From contig NZ_JAUFPW010000030.1 of assembly GCF_030409415.1 (NCBI RefSeq), positions 62,001 through 126,000 on the forward strand: 64,000 nt of DNA, given 5' to 3'. The position numbers and the translations under genes are program-made. Below the pieces are notes generated by a model. That model was not told the origin of the DNA, ran no database searches, and saw nothing but the letters and a program-made list of their open reading frames with translations. The first letter of the stretch is position 1; each line of letters starts with the position of its first letter. This document shows, piece by piece, positions 1 to 8,547 of this stretch. Origin of the DNA: Pedobacter aquatilis (GTDB lineage: Bacteria; Bacteroidota; Bacteroidia; Sphingobacteriales; Sphingobacteriaceae).

Positions 1-2495
1 ATTAACGTCAGCGGCGTTCTGAGTTCGTGAGAAATATTAGTAAAAAAATTAAGTTTCTTTTCATTCAAATCCTTCTCACGCTCCATTTTAAGGTTGGTAA
101 TCTCTACCTCGTGCTTTAAATTACGCTGTTTGTTTCTGTAGCGTTGAAATACGTAAAGTGCTACAGAAAAAATAATCAAATATAATGAATAAGCCCACCA
201 GGTTCTATACCATGGAGGCAAGATATTTATGATAACTATACGCTCATTGTTAGTCCAGTTGCCTTCGGTATCGGTACTTTTTATGTGGAGTTTGTATTCG
301 CCTTCATCAAGCCTTGAATAGTAAGCGGTAGAAATTTTATTAACATAATTCCAGGTTCTATCCCAACCTTCCAGATAATAGGCGTAAGATATTTGGTCTT
401 GAAATGAAAATTCGATGGCAGCATAATCTACAGAAATCACCGCTACATTATAAGGAATTGATATTTGTTGAAGATTTACAACCGATACATTTTTGTAAGC
501 AGAATCCTTATCAATGGGAATATTATTGATTCTGAAATCTGTTAATACAATTCTTGGTATTCTACGGTTTTGTTTTATTTTTTCGGGATAAAAAAGATTA
601 AATCCATCGATACCTCCGAATAATAATGCGCCATCTTTTAGTTTTAAACCTGCATTATAGTTAAACTGATTACTTTGCAAACCGTCAGAAGTGTAATAAT
701 TTTTAAAATTTCTGCTTTTTAAATTATACTGTGAAATGCCATTGTAAGTGCTGCACCATAGGTTGTTATTACCATCGGGTAGAATATTTAAAACCGAGCT
801 ACTTGGCAGGCCATCCTGTTGAGCATAACGTGTGAATTTTCCAGTTTGGGAATTGAAACACACTAACCCACCACCTTCAGTACCAATCCATAGCATATCT
901 TTAGCATCCTGGATGATGGACCGGATTGCCATATTCATATTAAAATAGGTATGTTTTTTATAAGTTCTGTCTATTTTAATAAGTTGAGTATAATTTCCAG
1001 CCCAAAGGTTTCCCTTATCATCTTCAAAGATGGCATGAATATCTTTCAGGCGATTATCAAACAGTTCGAATTTATCTGATAAATTATTATACAAATATAA
1101 AGCGCCTCCTCTTGTTGTACCAGCCCAAATGTTCTTCTTCTTATCTTGATATAACTTCCAGATATTTATATCATCAAAACCCTTTTCGGTATTGTGGCAG
1201 GCGTAATGTTTAAATTTGCCTAACTGCTTGTTAAACCGGTCGATACCTCCGCTAAAGCTACCTACCCAAATATTGCTATTATAATCGCAAAGAATGCTTG
1301 TGATAAAGTTGCTTTTCAGCGAACCTGCATCAGCAGTTTTATTATAATTTGTAAAGGTGTTGAGCTTTCTGTTCCATACACTTAAGCCGCCACCATCTGT
1401 ACCAATCCAAACATTTTGAGTGCTATCTTCGCTAAAAGAAAGCACGAAATTATTTATTAAAGAATTTTTGTTTAGCGGGTCTCTTTTAATGGTTTGAAAC
1501 TGCGCACTTTCCTGGTCTATAATGTTAACGCCGCCCCTAAGTGTTGCAATCCATTTTCTATTTTGATTATCTTGCACAACCTGCCCAATCGAATTACTGG
1601 TCATAAAGCCTTTCTCCCGACCAACGGGTAAACTTTTCAAAACATTGTTATTTGTATTTAATACCCTTAATCCATTCCCATCGGTAGATACCCAAAGCTT
1701 TCCTTCTGCATCTAGCATCAAACTCATAATATTATCTGCTAGCGAATAATGTGCTGCAGGTTTTAGAACCTTTGTAATTTTATTAAATTGATACAGTCCA
1801 TGTTCCGAACCGATCCACAGCCAATCATCTTTCCCTTTTATAATGCTGGTTGCGTTTCTAACAGTAGCATTAACCAAATTAATTTTATTAGTATGTAGAT
1901 TGTAGTTACACAAACCGTAATCTTTTGCAAAAAACCAAATCGTTTGTTGTTCATCAACACACAGTGCTTTTATAGAAAATGATTTTTTTGACTTGATAGT
2001 AACACTTTCTGCAACATCTTTCCCTTTTCTTAAAACAAAAACCCCATGCTCATCGGTTGCTATAAAAACATTTGCATGATTATCAACCGCGATGGCATTT
2101 ACAGAAAAAGAGAAATTTAAACTTTGGCCATTTGCCAGATATTTTAATGTATGAAATTTTGAATCTGAATAATTATAATATGAAACTCCCTTCTGCGTAC
2201 CAACCCAAACCTTGTTTTTATCACCATTAAGTGCGGTTATATGGTTGTTAACCAGCGAATTTTCGACTTCCCAATTATTTCTAAAAACCTTAAAATTGTA
2301 ACCATCGTAACGATTTAAGCCATCATATGTACCCATCCACATAAATCCAAAACGGTCAAGGTACAAGGAATTTACAATGTTATTGGATAGACCATTTTCT
2401 ATACTGATATACTTAACTGATGGAGCATTATTTTGAGCATAACTTTGTGCTGCATAAAATATCAGAAAAAGAAAAAAGAAAAAATTCTTTAACAT
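1..2495 (-). CDS. Reg_prop/Y_Y_Y sensor histidine kinase (hybrid two-component type), C-terminal part outside window
   Basis: The start codon is the ATG read from 2495, and the frame stays open to the window edge, giving 831 codons. The protein begins with a hydrophobic signal peptide (MLKNFFFFLFLIFYAAQSYA) and then has a long series of propeller repeats of the 'NGLSNNIVNSLYLDRFGFMW' and 'GTYDGLNRYDGY' kind. A Y_Y_Y-like domain follows ('YAYYLEGWDRTWNYV'), then one membrane helix near residues 760-780, and the start of a HisKA domain with the H-box NISHELRTPLTL at the very edge. This is the architecture of the periplasmic-sensing one-protein regulators that control polysaccharide use in Bacteroidota. 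The ATPase and any receiver or AraC output domains lie outside, so 'hybrid' is an inference. No glycan-degradation locus is visible beside it, so no ligand can be proposed. Confidence 0.9.
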   Translation of the reverse strand, partial: MLKNFFFFLFLIFYAAQSYAQNNAPSVKYISIENGLSNNIVNSLYLDRFGFMWMGTYDGLNRYDGYNFKVFRNNWEVENSLVNNHITALNGDKNKVWVGTQKGVSYYNYSDSKFHTLKYLANGQSLNFSFSVNAIAVDNHANVFIATDEHGVFVLRKGKDVAESVTIKSKKSFSIKALCVDEQQTIWFFAKDYGLCNYNLHTNKINLVNATVRNATSIIKGKDDWLWIGSEHGLYQFNKITKVLKPAAHYSLADNIMSLMLDAEGKLWVSTDGNGLRVLNTNNNVLKSLPVGREKGFMTSNSIGQVVQDNQNRKWIATLRGGVNIIDQESAQFQTIKRDPLNKNSLINNFVLSFSEDSTQNVWIGTDGGGLSVWNRKLNTFTNYNKTADAGSLKSNFITSILCDYNSNIWVGSFSGGIDRFNKQLGKFKHYACHNTEKGFDDINIWKLYQDKKKNIWAGTTRGGALYLYNNLSDKFELFDNRLKDIHAIFEDDKGNLWAGNYTQLIKIDRTYKKHTYFNMNMAIRSIIQDAKDMLWIGTEGGGLVCFNSQTGKFTRYAQQDGLPSSSVLNILPDGNNNLWCSTYNGISQYNLKSRNFKNYYTSDGLQSNQFNYNAGLKLKDGALLFGGIDGFNLFYPEKIKQNRRIPRIVLTDFRINNIPIDKDSAYKNVSVVNLQQISIPYNVAVISVDYAAIEFSFQDQISYAYYLEGWDRTWNYVNKISTAYYSRLDEGEYKLHIKSTDTEGNWTNNERIVIINILPPWYRTWWAYSLYLIIFSVALYVFQRYRNKQRNLKHEVEITNLKMEREKDLNEKKLNFFTNISHELRTPLTL

Positions 2496-2862
2496 TGGAT
2501 TTTGATAGAGGGATTCAAATTTGGCTAAAGTCGAAGATACAAAATAAATGCATCCCTTATTTGCAAACAACAGCAACAATTGGTTTTAGAAGGAGAATAT
2601 TATTGCTTAGATGGCCACTAAATTAACAATTTGATTTCCTAAATCATTTAACGTGACGGTATAGAATTATGAAGACATAAGAGTTAACACCACCAAAACC
2701 ACCACAATTCAAGAATATTCATTTGGTAAACTACAATGTAAGAGAACATAACTGGGGATTTTTCATAAACCAAGTTTGTGATACTGGACGCCGGAGGAAT
2801 TTCATCCATTAAGATGCTTAATTCCTTGGAGGCATTAAGATACAATTTCCAAACTGAAGGAA
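2496..2862. other. Intergenic stretch, no gene recognised
   Basis: This AT-rich stretch separates the sensor kinase start from the esterase remnant. No reading frame with family resemblance, RNA gene or repeat was recognised. It must contain the promoter of the kinase on the minus strand, but I could not point to a clear -7 box. Confidence 0.4.
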
Positions 2863-3120
2863 AATGTGGCCATTTATTATTTACACAATAGGACAGATTT
2901 TGCAGAAACGCCAGCGGGATTTACCAAAGAACATGGTCTCTCTGGGCATTTTAGTAATATACTTTCCTTTAGCAATGTTGCAAATTTACTTCCGTAGTTC
3001 ATAGAAGAATATAAACCGTAAGTAGTCTTGAAAAGATTTATTAAACCTAAACAAATCATTATTGGTGAGAGCCTAAACGGTTTGTCTGAAACAACAGGCA
3101 TCACAAGATATATTTTGTGA
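2863..3120 (+). pseudogene. Decayed esterase (alpha/beta hydrolase) remnant
   Basis: One frame on the plus strand reads DFAETPAGFTKEHGLSGHFS, then a stop, then FIEEYKP, another stop, then IIIGESLNGLSETTGI before the final TGA. The order 'RTxDF.TP...', 'SG.. F..FI.EE..P', 'IGxSxGGL' matches putative esterases of the IroE/esterase D type, in which IGHSxGGL carries the nucleophile serine. Here the phase is kept but two internal stops are present, no start is visible, and a Gly of the serine elbow reads Asn. It is best read as a dead gene fragment, and a database comparison is needed to confirm the family. The opposite-strand ORF over the same bases is ignored as its shadow. Confidence 0.45.
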
Positions 3121-3168
3121 AGCCTGTTAGATTATTTATGCTCTATTCCCTTAGAACTAAATATACAG

Positions 3169-3582
3169 CTACTTAAACTTGAGATTTAAGGAGATAATAT
3201 TTGATGTCAAGGCAGTAGATCGGGAATAATGCCCATATCGAAGCTCAAGCGTATTTAGTCGCTGCCAGCCGAAAACTCCTTTAGGCGGAGAAAATTTAAT
3301 GCCTGCACCATAGAAGTCGCTGGTTAGCGTAGATAGGTCATAATCACTGGTGAAATACTGTTCCGAAGCTTGATGCTGACCATAAGGCGCAAAGTATTTA
3401 GTGCCAACCTGATTATTATACCTGTAGAATGGACTTACTGAAAAGAAAGCATTAATCTTTATCGGAACTTCAAGTTCGGCTGTATGCGCTCGGATTCCCC
3501 AGTTATCCATGTAATACCTCCAAAAAGTACGTTCAATGCTATTTTGAAGGCTAAGTTCGTCTTCTACAAGGAGAATTTTCAT
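3169..3582 (-). pseudogene. Deletion scar: response-regulator N-terminus fused to DUF3570 barrel C-terminus
   Basis: The 137-codon ORF is a chimera. Residues 1-16 (MKILLVEDELSLQNSI) are the first strand of an OmpR-type receiver domain. From about residue 19 onward the sequence (RYYMDNWGIRAHTAELEVPI, YFAPYGQHQASEQYFTSDYD, PPKGVFG, LELRYGHY, SLNLKFK) has the look of the C-terminal strands of a DUF3570 outer-membrane barrel protein. There is no signal peptide ahead of the barrel part and no receiver core after the first strand, so neither half can work. The simplest explanation is an in-frame deletion that removed most of two genes. It could still be transcribed from the old regulator promoter. 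Confidence is high that it is chimeric and moderate on the DUF3570 name. Confidence 0.7.
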
Positions 3583-4100
3583 AATATCAAATATGTATTA
3601 AGATATTGAAGACAATTTTAAGTTTTGATGAAAATATTAAAAATTTAAAAAATAATCTGCAAAATGGTTTAACCTAAAATTGTCTTCAAAATTTGATGTT
3701 TCTTTAACAAAGAATCTAACCATGCTAAGTAGCTGCAATTTGGTTAATAATCCTAACGAATAACAAAAATAGGATTTGATTTTAGACTGATTTCTGACCG
3801 TTGATATCTATTTATTCGGGTTTTATGACTTGGGGTAAAATAATGCTAAATTTCAATAGCATGGATGATGATTGTTCCAAGATATGATAACCATTATTAT
3901 CCTTTCACATTTTTAAAATTTCGAGCCAAAGTATTTGCATAAAGCAGTATCTAGAAAATCTGGTCACATTAAGCCTTATAACCCCTTCTCCATAATTTAC
4001 TATTTCTGAAGTCAGAAACTTACAACAAACCTATTTTTGATGCTTGCTCAGAATGGACTGATTAACAACTTAAAATACTCCTTATAAAACAATAGAAAGA
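3583..4100. other. Gene-free AT-rich stretch in the decay zone
   Basis: No ORF, tRNA or clear hairpin was recognised in this half kilobase between two broken genes. It would include the ancestral promoter of the response regulator on the minus strand. It may hold further eroded coding sequence that cannot be recognised by eye. Confidence 0.4.
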
Positions 4101-4541
4101 TCAATGAACCCAATAAAATTCAAACAAGACTCCAAATGAAGGAATAATGTTCCCAGAATCGGGGTTAAGTTTTTTTGGAATGCCATTATTCCATTGGTTC
4201 GTAAAGGCTGCCCGTTGGTAGTCGCAAAGGCATAATTATCTTCAGTGCGTTAGAAAAGAAGCCAAAAAGGTCGTTTTTTTTTTGGAAAGCGGACCTTCAA
4301 GCGTCAATACAGATTCGGTTAAACTTAATAGTTTATAAGTACCTACAGGTATTGTTATTTTGAATTTCCCTGTCGAATCAGAACTGGCGCTAACAAGCGA
4401 ATCGTTTAAACTGATGGTTACCTTGCTTAAAAGTTCATTTGTTCTATCCTGAACTGTACCGATAATTACCCCAGTTCTTTGAGCAAAGAGATTTAAACTT
4501 ATTAACATCAGTAAACTGAAGAAGATATATGATACTTTCAC
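4101..4541 (-). pseudogene. Gutted outer-membrane receptor-like gene (N-terminal carboxypeptidase-regulatory domain plus short C-terminal piece)
   Basis: Reading from 4541, a signal peptide (MKVSYIFFSLLMLISLNLFA) is followed by a CarboxypepD_reg-like fold: TGVIIGTVQDRTNELLSKV, then DSTGKFKITIPVGTYKL, as found at the start of Bacteroidota TonB receptors. The frame ends at 4242 after 99 codons with no plug or barrel. Immediately beyond, another frame reads DNYAFATTNGQPLRTNGIMA then FQK. After a run of seven A residues a third frame reads LNPDSGNIIPSFGVLFEFYW and stops. One lost A in that run would join the last two. The middle of the gene appears deleted and the rest frameshifted. The family of the C-terminal piece is not certain. 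Confidence 0.5.
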
Positions 4542-4778
4542 TGAAAATGAGATTAGGTTATTTTTTGTCTTCCAAATCTAACTTCTGAGTGTATGATAAA
4601 CTGGCTTTTTATACCAAACCAGCGATTTATTATATTAATCCGTGTTAAGAACATACTAAATTTTTACATTGAAACTAAATATGCTGGATATTGAACTTGG
4701 TATAAACAGTTGGGCAGTTGATATGAAAATCGAAAATCATATAGATATTAATAATACTTTTATGCTGTTATAAGGAAT

Positions 4779-5843
4779 ATGATTATCAGCAACCAGGAAC
4801 ATTTAGACCAGATTTCTTCCCGATTGGATTTATTTACACACCGTAAATATAGCTATTACAGGCATATCGGTATATGGATAACTTACTGGCTGATTTTTAT
4901 CATAAGCTACGAAAGTCCGAATGCAGTTGAACCTTATGCCACTTATTTTAAAATCGGCATATCCTTTACCCTATTTATTCAGGCTTATTTAAATATGTAC
5001 TGGTTGGTGCCTGTTTATCTATTCAGGAAGAAATTTGTTATTTATCTGACCGTTCTTTTAGTCATGCTCATATCTTTCAGTTTAATTATTGGTCTGGCAG
5101 GATTTCTAATGCGTGAGCTCGAACTTAAATATGCCCCAAAACAACTGTTTGACCCAAAGCCAACAATGTATTTTGCATTTGCATTAGTTTTTGTGGCAGC
5201 ATCATCGGCTATAAAATTTTTCCAACGCTGGATTGAAGACACGCGTGAAATCACGGAACTTACCCAGGTTAACATCCGTTCAGAACTGGAACAGCTTAAA
5301 AATCAGGTAAACCCACATTTTTTGTTCAACATGCTAAATAATGCAAATGTGCTGATTGGCAAAGATCCTCATAAAGCATCGCAGGTATTGATGAGTTTGA
5401 GCGATTTGTTACGTTACCAGTTGTATGATAGCGCAAGGCCTGAGGTATTGCTAACTTCAGATATCAATTTTTTAAATGACTGTTTAAATCTGGAAATGAT
5501 CCGAAGGGATCATTTTGATTTTATCATTTCTAAAGAAGGAAATCTGAGTGGTATTCAAATTCCGCCGTTTTTGTTTATTACATTTGTAGAAAATGCCATC
5601 AAACACAGTCAGGATGCCGATAAACCTTCTTATGTGCAAGTTTATTTCGATACAACAGATGGCTGGATTAATTTCAAATGTGTCAATTCTAAACCTATAA
5701 ATTTGATAAGCAACAATAATGCTGGTGGCTTGGGACTGGTGAATGTAAGGCGTCGTCTTGAGCTTATTTTTGGTGCACATCATAAGCTTAAAATTTCTGA
5801 AACCAAAGATATATACACGGTTAAACTTGCTATTAAATTATGA
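4779..5843 (+). CDS. LytS-type sensor histidine kinase
   Basis: This 354-residue membrane kinase has about four N-terminal transmembrane helices (residues 25-150, e.g. HIGIWITYWLIFIISY) and then the His_kinase (PF06580) core. The phosphoacceptor region reads LKNQVNPHFLFNMLNNANVL, with the His near residue 183. The N-box is FVENAIKHS and the late glycine box is GGLGLVNVRRRLELIFG. Such kinases sense signals through the membrane helices and phosphorylate a LytTR partner. The stop overlaps the start of the downstream regulator (ATGA, 4840-series bases 5840-5843), so the two are translationally coupled. The signal is unknown. Confidence 0.95.
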   Translation: MIISNQEHLDQISSRLDLFTHRKYSYYRHIGIWITYWLIFIISYESPNAVEPYATYFKIGISFTLFIQAYLNMYWLVPVYLFRKKFVIYLTVLLVMLISFSLIIGLAGFLMRELELKYAPKQLFDPKPTMYFAFALVFVAASSAIKFFQRWIEDTREITELTQVNIRSELEQLKNQVNPHFLFNMLNNANVLIGKDPHKASQVLMSLSDLLRYQLYDSARPEVLLTSDINFLNDCLNLEMIRRDHFDFIISKEGNLSGIQIPPFLFITFVENAIKHSQDADKPSYVQVYFDTTDGWINFKCVNSKPINLISNNNAGGLGLVNVRRRLELIFGAHHKLKISETKDIYTVKLAIKL

Positions 5844-6553
5844 AATGTATAGTTGTTGATGATGAACCTTTGGCCAGGGAAGCGATTAAGCAGCTCATAG
5901 CCAACATTCCTGTGCTCCAGTTTGAAGCTGAATTTTCCCATGCGGAAACTGCAGGAAGCTATTTAAAAGCCCATACTATTGATCTCATTTTTTTAGATAT
6001 ACAAATGCCTGGAGCGGATGGACTTTCCTTTGCCCGTTCGATTAGCGGTGAAACCCAGATTATTTTTACAACAGCCTTTAGTCAATATGCACTGGAAAGT
6101 TATGAGCTTGATGCAGTAGATTATTTGCTTAAGCCCATTAAACCCGAAAGATTTAAAAAGGCGGTAGAAAAGTCCATATCCTATCAAAACCTTTTAAAAA
6201 GCGATGCAGCCCAGGTTGATCAGATAAATCAGGAATATTGCTTCATCAGATCTGAAAAAAGGATAATGAAGGTTTCCTTTGCTGATGTTCTTTTCGTTGA
6301 AGGATTAAAAGATTACGTTATCATGCACACGAAATCACAAAAAATTATAACGGCGATGAATATCAAAACCATACAAGGTCAATTGCCGAAAGATATTTTC
6401 ATCAGAATAAGTAAATCTTATCTAATCAATAAAGGAAATATTGATTATTTTGACAACAATACGGTTTACATAGAGCAACATGAGATTCCGATAGGAAATT
6501 CTTATCGCGAATTCTTTTTTGACATTATTAAAAAGGATTTGCTGAGTAGATAA
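5840..6553 (+). CDS. LytTR-family response regulator
   Basis: The 237-residue protein has a receiver domain (IVVDDEPLAREAI at the start, phosphoacceptor Asp in LIFLDIQMPGADG near residue 54, and YLLKPIKP with the conserved Lys) followed by a LytTR DNA-binding domain from about residue 140 (FIRSEKRIMKVSFADVLFVE, IRISKSYLIN). It is the cognate partner of the overlapping LytS-like kinase. LytTR regulators bind paired direct repeats near promoters, and its targets cannot be read from this window. The gene is convergent with the phytoene/squalene synthase gene, with only about 20 bp between stops. Confidence 0.95.
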   Translation: MKCIVVDDEPLAREAIKQLIANIPVLQFEAEFSHAETAGSYLKAHTIDLIFLDIQMPGADGLSFARSISGETQIIFTTAFSQYALESYELDAVDYLLKPIKPERFKKAVEKSISYQNLLKSDAAQVDQINQEYCFIRSEKRIMKVSFADVLFVEGLKDYVIMHTKSQKIITAMNIKTIQGQLPKDIFIRISKSYLINKGNIDYFDNNTVYIEQHEIPIGNSYREFFFDIIKKDLLSR

Positions 6554-6574
6554 ATTACAAAACAAATAGCTTTT

Positions 6575-7417
6575 TTAAAATATTTTGATAGAATAACGGA
6601 TGCGGGCTTCCACCATCAGTAATAATTTTTTCCAGTTAGAAATCCTGATTCTTCTTGATAATAGTTGATCTGGCTTTTCCTTTTTTATCAACAAAAATAA
6701 TTTGAGGTAATAGATATAGGCCAGATAAACGCCCATACCAGAAGATACTGGCAAAGCCTTTATTCCTTTTAAAGCGGCATCAAATTCAGTTTCAATTTCC
6801 CTTTCTATATTTAGCTTGTCTGCTTTGTTTAACTGTGCCGAATTTATTGCTGGAAAATATGAACGGTTCAATTGCTGATAATCTGCGTTTAAATCTCGCA
6901 GGAAATTTACTTTTTGAAAAGCAGAACCAAGCAGCATCGCCGATGGCTTGAGCTGCTCGTATCGATTATTATTCCCATTGATAAAAACCTTTAAACACAT
7001 CAAACCCACAACCTGTGCAGATCCAAGAATGTATTGATCGTATTGACTTTCATTGAAATTAACTGGAGAAAGATCCATTTCCATGCTATTTAGAAAACAT
7101 TCGATTAACTCATAGTCGATATTATATTCGTTAACTGTTTTTTGAAAAGCATTTAGAATGGGATTTGAACTGATCTTTCGTTCGATTGCTTTATAACAAT
7201 CCTTTCTGAATTCAGACAATAATGCTGATTGCTCAAAGCCATCAAAACTATCAACAATCTCGTCTGCCAGCCTCACAAAACCATAAATATTGTAAATGGG
7301 TTGCCTTAATGATTTATCAATGAATTTTATTCCCAGAGAAAAACTGGTACTGTAAAGCCTTGTTGTATTTTTACTGGTGATTTCTGAAAGTTTATCAAAA
7401 ATGGCTTTATTTATCAT
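6575..7417 (-). CDS. crtB: Phytoene/squalene synthase family protein
   Basis: This 280-residue trans-isoprenyl diphosphate synthase has the two Asp-rich motifs DEIVD (near residue 53) and FLRDLNADYQQLNRSYFP (near residue 175), which bind Mg-diphosphate. SFSLGIKFIDKSLRQPIYNI at the N-terminus and GSAQVVGLMCLKVF in the middle are typical of CrtB. The family condenses two GGPP (to phytoene) or two FPP (to squalene-type products), and motifs alone do not settle which. No desaturase, cyclase or hydroxylase gene adjoins it here, unlike usual carotenoid clusters. The symbol is therefore tentative. Confidence 0.85.
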   Translation of the reverse strand: MINKAIFDKLSEITSKNTTRLYSTSFSLGIKFIDKSLRQPIYNIYGFVRLADEIVDSFDGFEQSALLSEFRKDCYKAIERKISSNPILNAFQKTVNEYNIDYELIECFLNSMEMDLSPVNFNESQYDQYILGSAQVVGLMCLKVFINGNNNRYEQLKPSAMLLGSAFQKVNFLRDLNADYQQLNRSYFPAINSAQLNKADKLNIEREIETEFDAALKGIKALPVSSGMGVYLAYIYYLKLFLLIKKEKPDQLLSRRIRISNWKKLLLMVEARIRYSIKIF

Positions 7418-7858
7418 TCGTTATAACAAAAATTAGTCCTGATTCTCTTTTTAAAATCCTATTAAAACAATAAAAAGTACAGTCATCATCTCAAATATAT
7501 GCCTATCCAAACAAAATCTATAGCAATTTATACCAAATTGCCTGTACATTATACCAATGAGAATCTTGTACATATAAATAAATTTTGGTTTTCAAGTTTA
7601 TTTATATCGACAGTACCTTACTGACAATCGGCATAATGCTGAGAAGGGAAAAAGCGATAGAAATTTCTTAACCATTTTGAACTGGCCTTATCTGTAAAGA
7701 TGCAGGTAGGCCTAACCTTGGATTCGAAAACTAAAATTAAAAATGGACGGTATATGAAAGTATGGTAACGGGCCTTTAAAAAAGCTATGAATGAAAGAAA
7801 CAATAAAAGAATGTTAGGATATAAGTGATTATAGTACTAACCTGTGAAACCAAGCAAA
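7418..7858. other. Intergenic stretch without a recognised gene
   Basis: The promoter of the phytoene/squalene synthase should lie near 7430-7560 on the minus strand. A 61-codon minus-strand ORF at 7618-7803 has no family resemblance and is not called. The plus strand between 7700 and 7830 has a peptide-like run broken by a stop (KTKIKNGRYMKVW, stop, RAFKKAMNERNNKR), which could be an eroded gene but cannot be identified. Confidence 0.4.
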
Positions 7859-7888
7859 AACAGGCTTCCAAGTTAATGGAAGCCTGTT
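7859..7888 (-). terminator. Rho-independent terminator after the CsbD gene
   Basis: The inverted repeat AACAGGCTTCCA / TGGAAGCCTGTT has a perfect 12-bp stem and a 6-nt loop. On the minus strand it is followed by a T-run. It lies just beyond the CsbD stop, so it likely ends the envelope/stress gene cluster. Confidence 0.8.
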
Positions 7889-7897
7889 AATTACTCT

Positions 7898-8083
7898 CTA
7901 CAATGATTTTAACCAATCGGTAATCTGCTCACGGGTTTTACCTGTTTTTTGCTGGAGTTTGCCGTAAAGCTCATCCTCTTTACCATCTTCATACTTCAAA
8001 TCATCATCAGTTAAATCTGCGTAAGCTTGTTTTACTTTTCCTTTAAGCTCATTCCAAGCGCCTTTTAATTCTAATTTGTCCAT
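7898..8083 (-). CDS. CsbD family stress-response protein
   Basis: The protein has 61 residues: [20 protein letters not shown] at the start, then a [19 protein letters not shown] segment and a C-terminal [10 protein letters not shown]. This is the CsbD fold, a small helical protein induced by general stress in many bacteria, whose biochemical role is not established. It is the last gene of a minus-strand cluster of membrane and OMP genes and is followed at once by a strong terminator. Its small size and charge are typical of the family. Confidence 0.93.
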   Translation of the reverse strand: MDKLELKGAWNELKGKVKQAYADLTDDDLKYEDGKEDELYGKLQQKTGKTREQITDWLKSL

Positions 8084-8136
8084 TGTTTTTTTATTTTAGG
8101 TTGAATATTTTTCGTTAGCTTATTAAATTCTAAATA

Positions 8137-8523
8137 TTATTTCGGAATATCTTTAGAAGCGTAAACACTGTCTACAACATATCTGCTGAAACCTCGCCAT
8201 GGCAAGTTATTTTTATATTCCTTGTAGTGCAATTCGTAAAATTTTCCGCTATTGCCCATCATCTGCTGCGCTATATTTTCATCCGAAACAGAGAATTCAA
8301 ATTCGTTATTTTCCAAGGTGCCGGTTTGCCTGGAGCGGATTCCACTTTGGATAAGCTTTCCCTCATTAGTTTTGAAGATATAACCCTTTTTAACAATGTA
8401 ATTTAGTTCACCGGCTTTTACGCCTTCACCAAAAACAAAGAAGTATTTGTAGTAGATTATGAATCCAATTACCAGCAGCGCTATTACTGCGAAAATGCTT
8501 CCAATTTTTTTTCCTCTGGTCAT
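8137..8523 (-). CDS. Conserved small membrane-anchored protein of unknown function
   Basis: The 128-residue protein has one N-terminal membrane helix (SIFAVIALLVIGFIIYYKYF) and a soluble domain with FGEGVKAGELNYIVKKGYIF and KTNEGKLIQSGI. It ends with a YVVDSVYAS segment. I recognise the 'FGEGVKxGELNYxxKKGYxFKTxEGKL' pattern as one shared by Bacteroidota proteins of unknown role, some of which I recall carrying unsupported enzyme names. No catalytic residues can be pointed out. It lies between the CsbD gene and the helical membrane protein on the same strand, so a role in the envelope stress cluster is plausible but inferred. Confidence 0.75.
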   Translation of the reverse strand: MTRGKKIGSIFAVIALLVIGFIIYYKYFFVFGEGVKAGELNYIVKKGYIFKTNEGKLIQSGIRSRQTGTLENNEFEFSVSDENIAQQMMGNSGKFYELHYKEYKNNLPWRGFSRYVVDSVYASKDIPK

Positions 8524-8547
8524 AATTAAAATTTAAGATTTAAGGTT

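Noticed and set aside
2877-3104. 75-codon minus-strand ORF at 2.9-3.1 kb
   Set aside because: It lies opposite the esterase remnant and its sequence shows no family pattern; the plus strand explains the bases better.
7618-7803. 61-codon minus-strand ORF in the gap before CsbD
   Set aside because: No recognised similarity, no promoter or ribosome site, and basic/aromatic-rich composition typical of chance ORFs.
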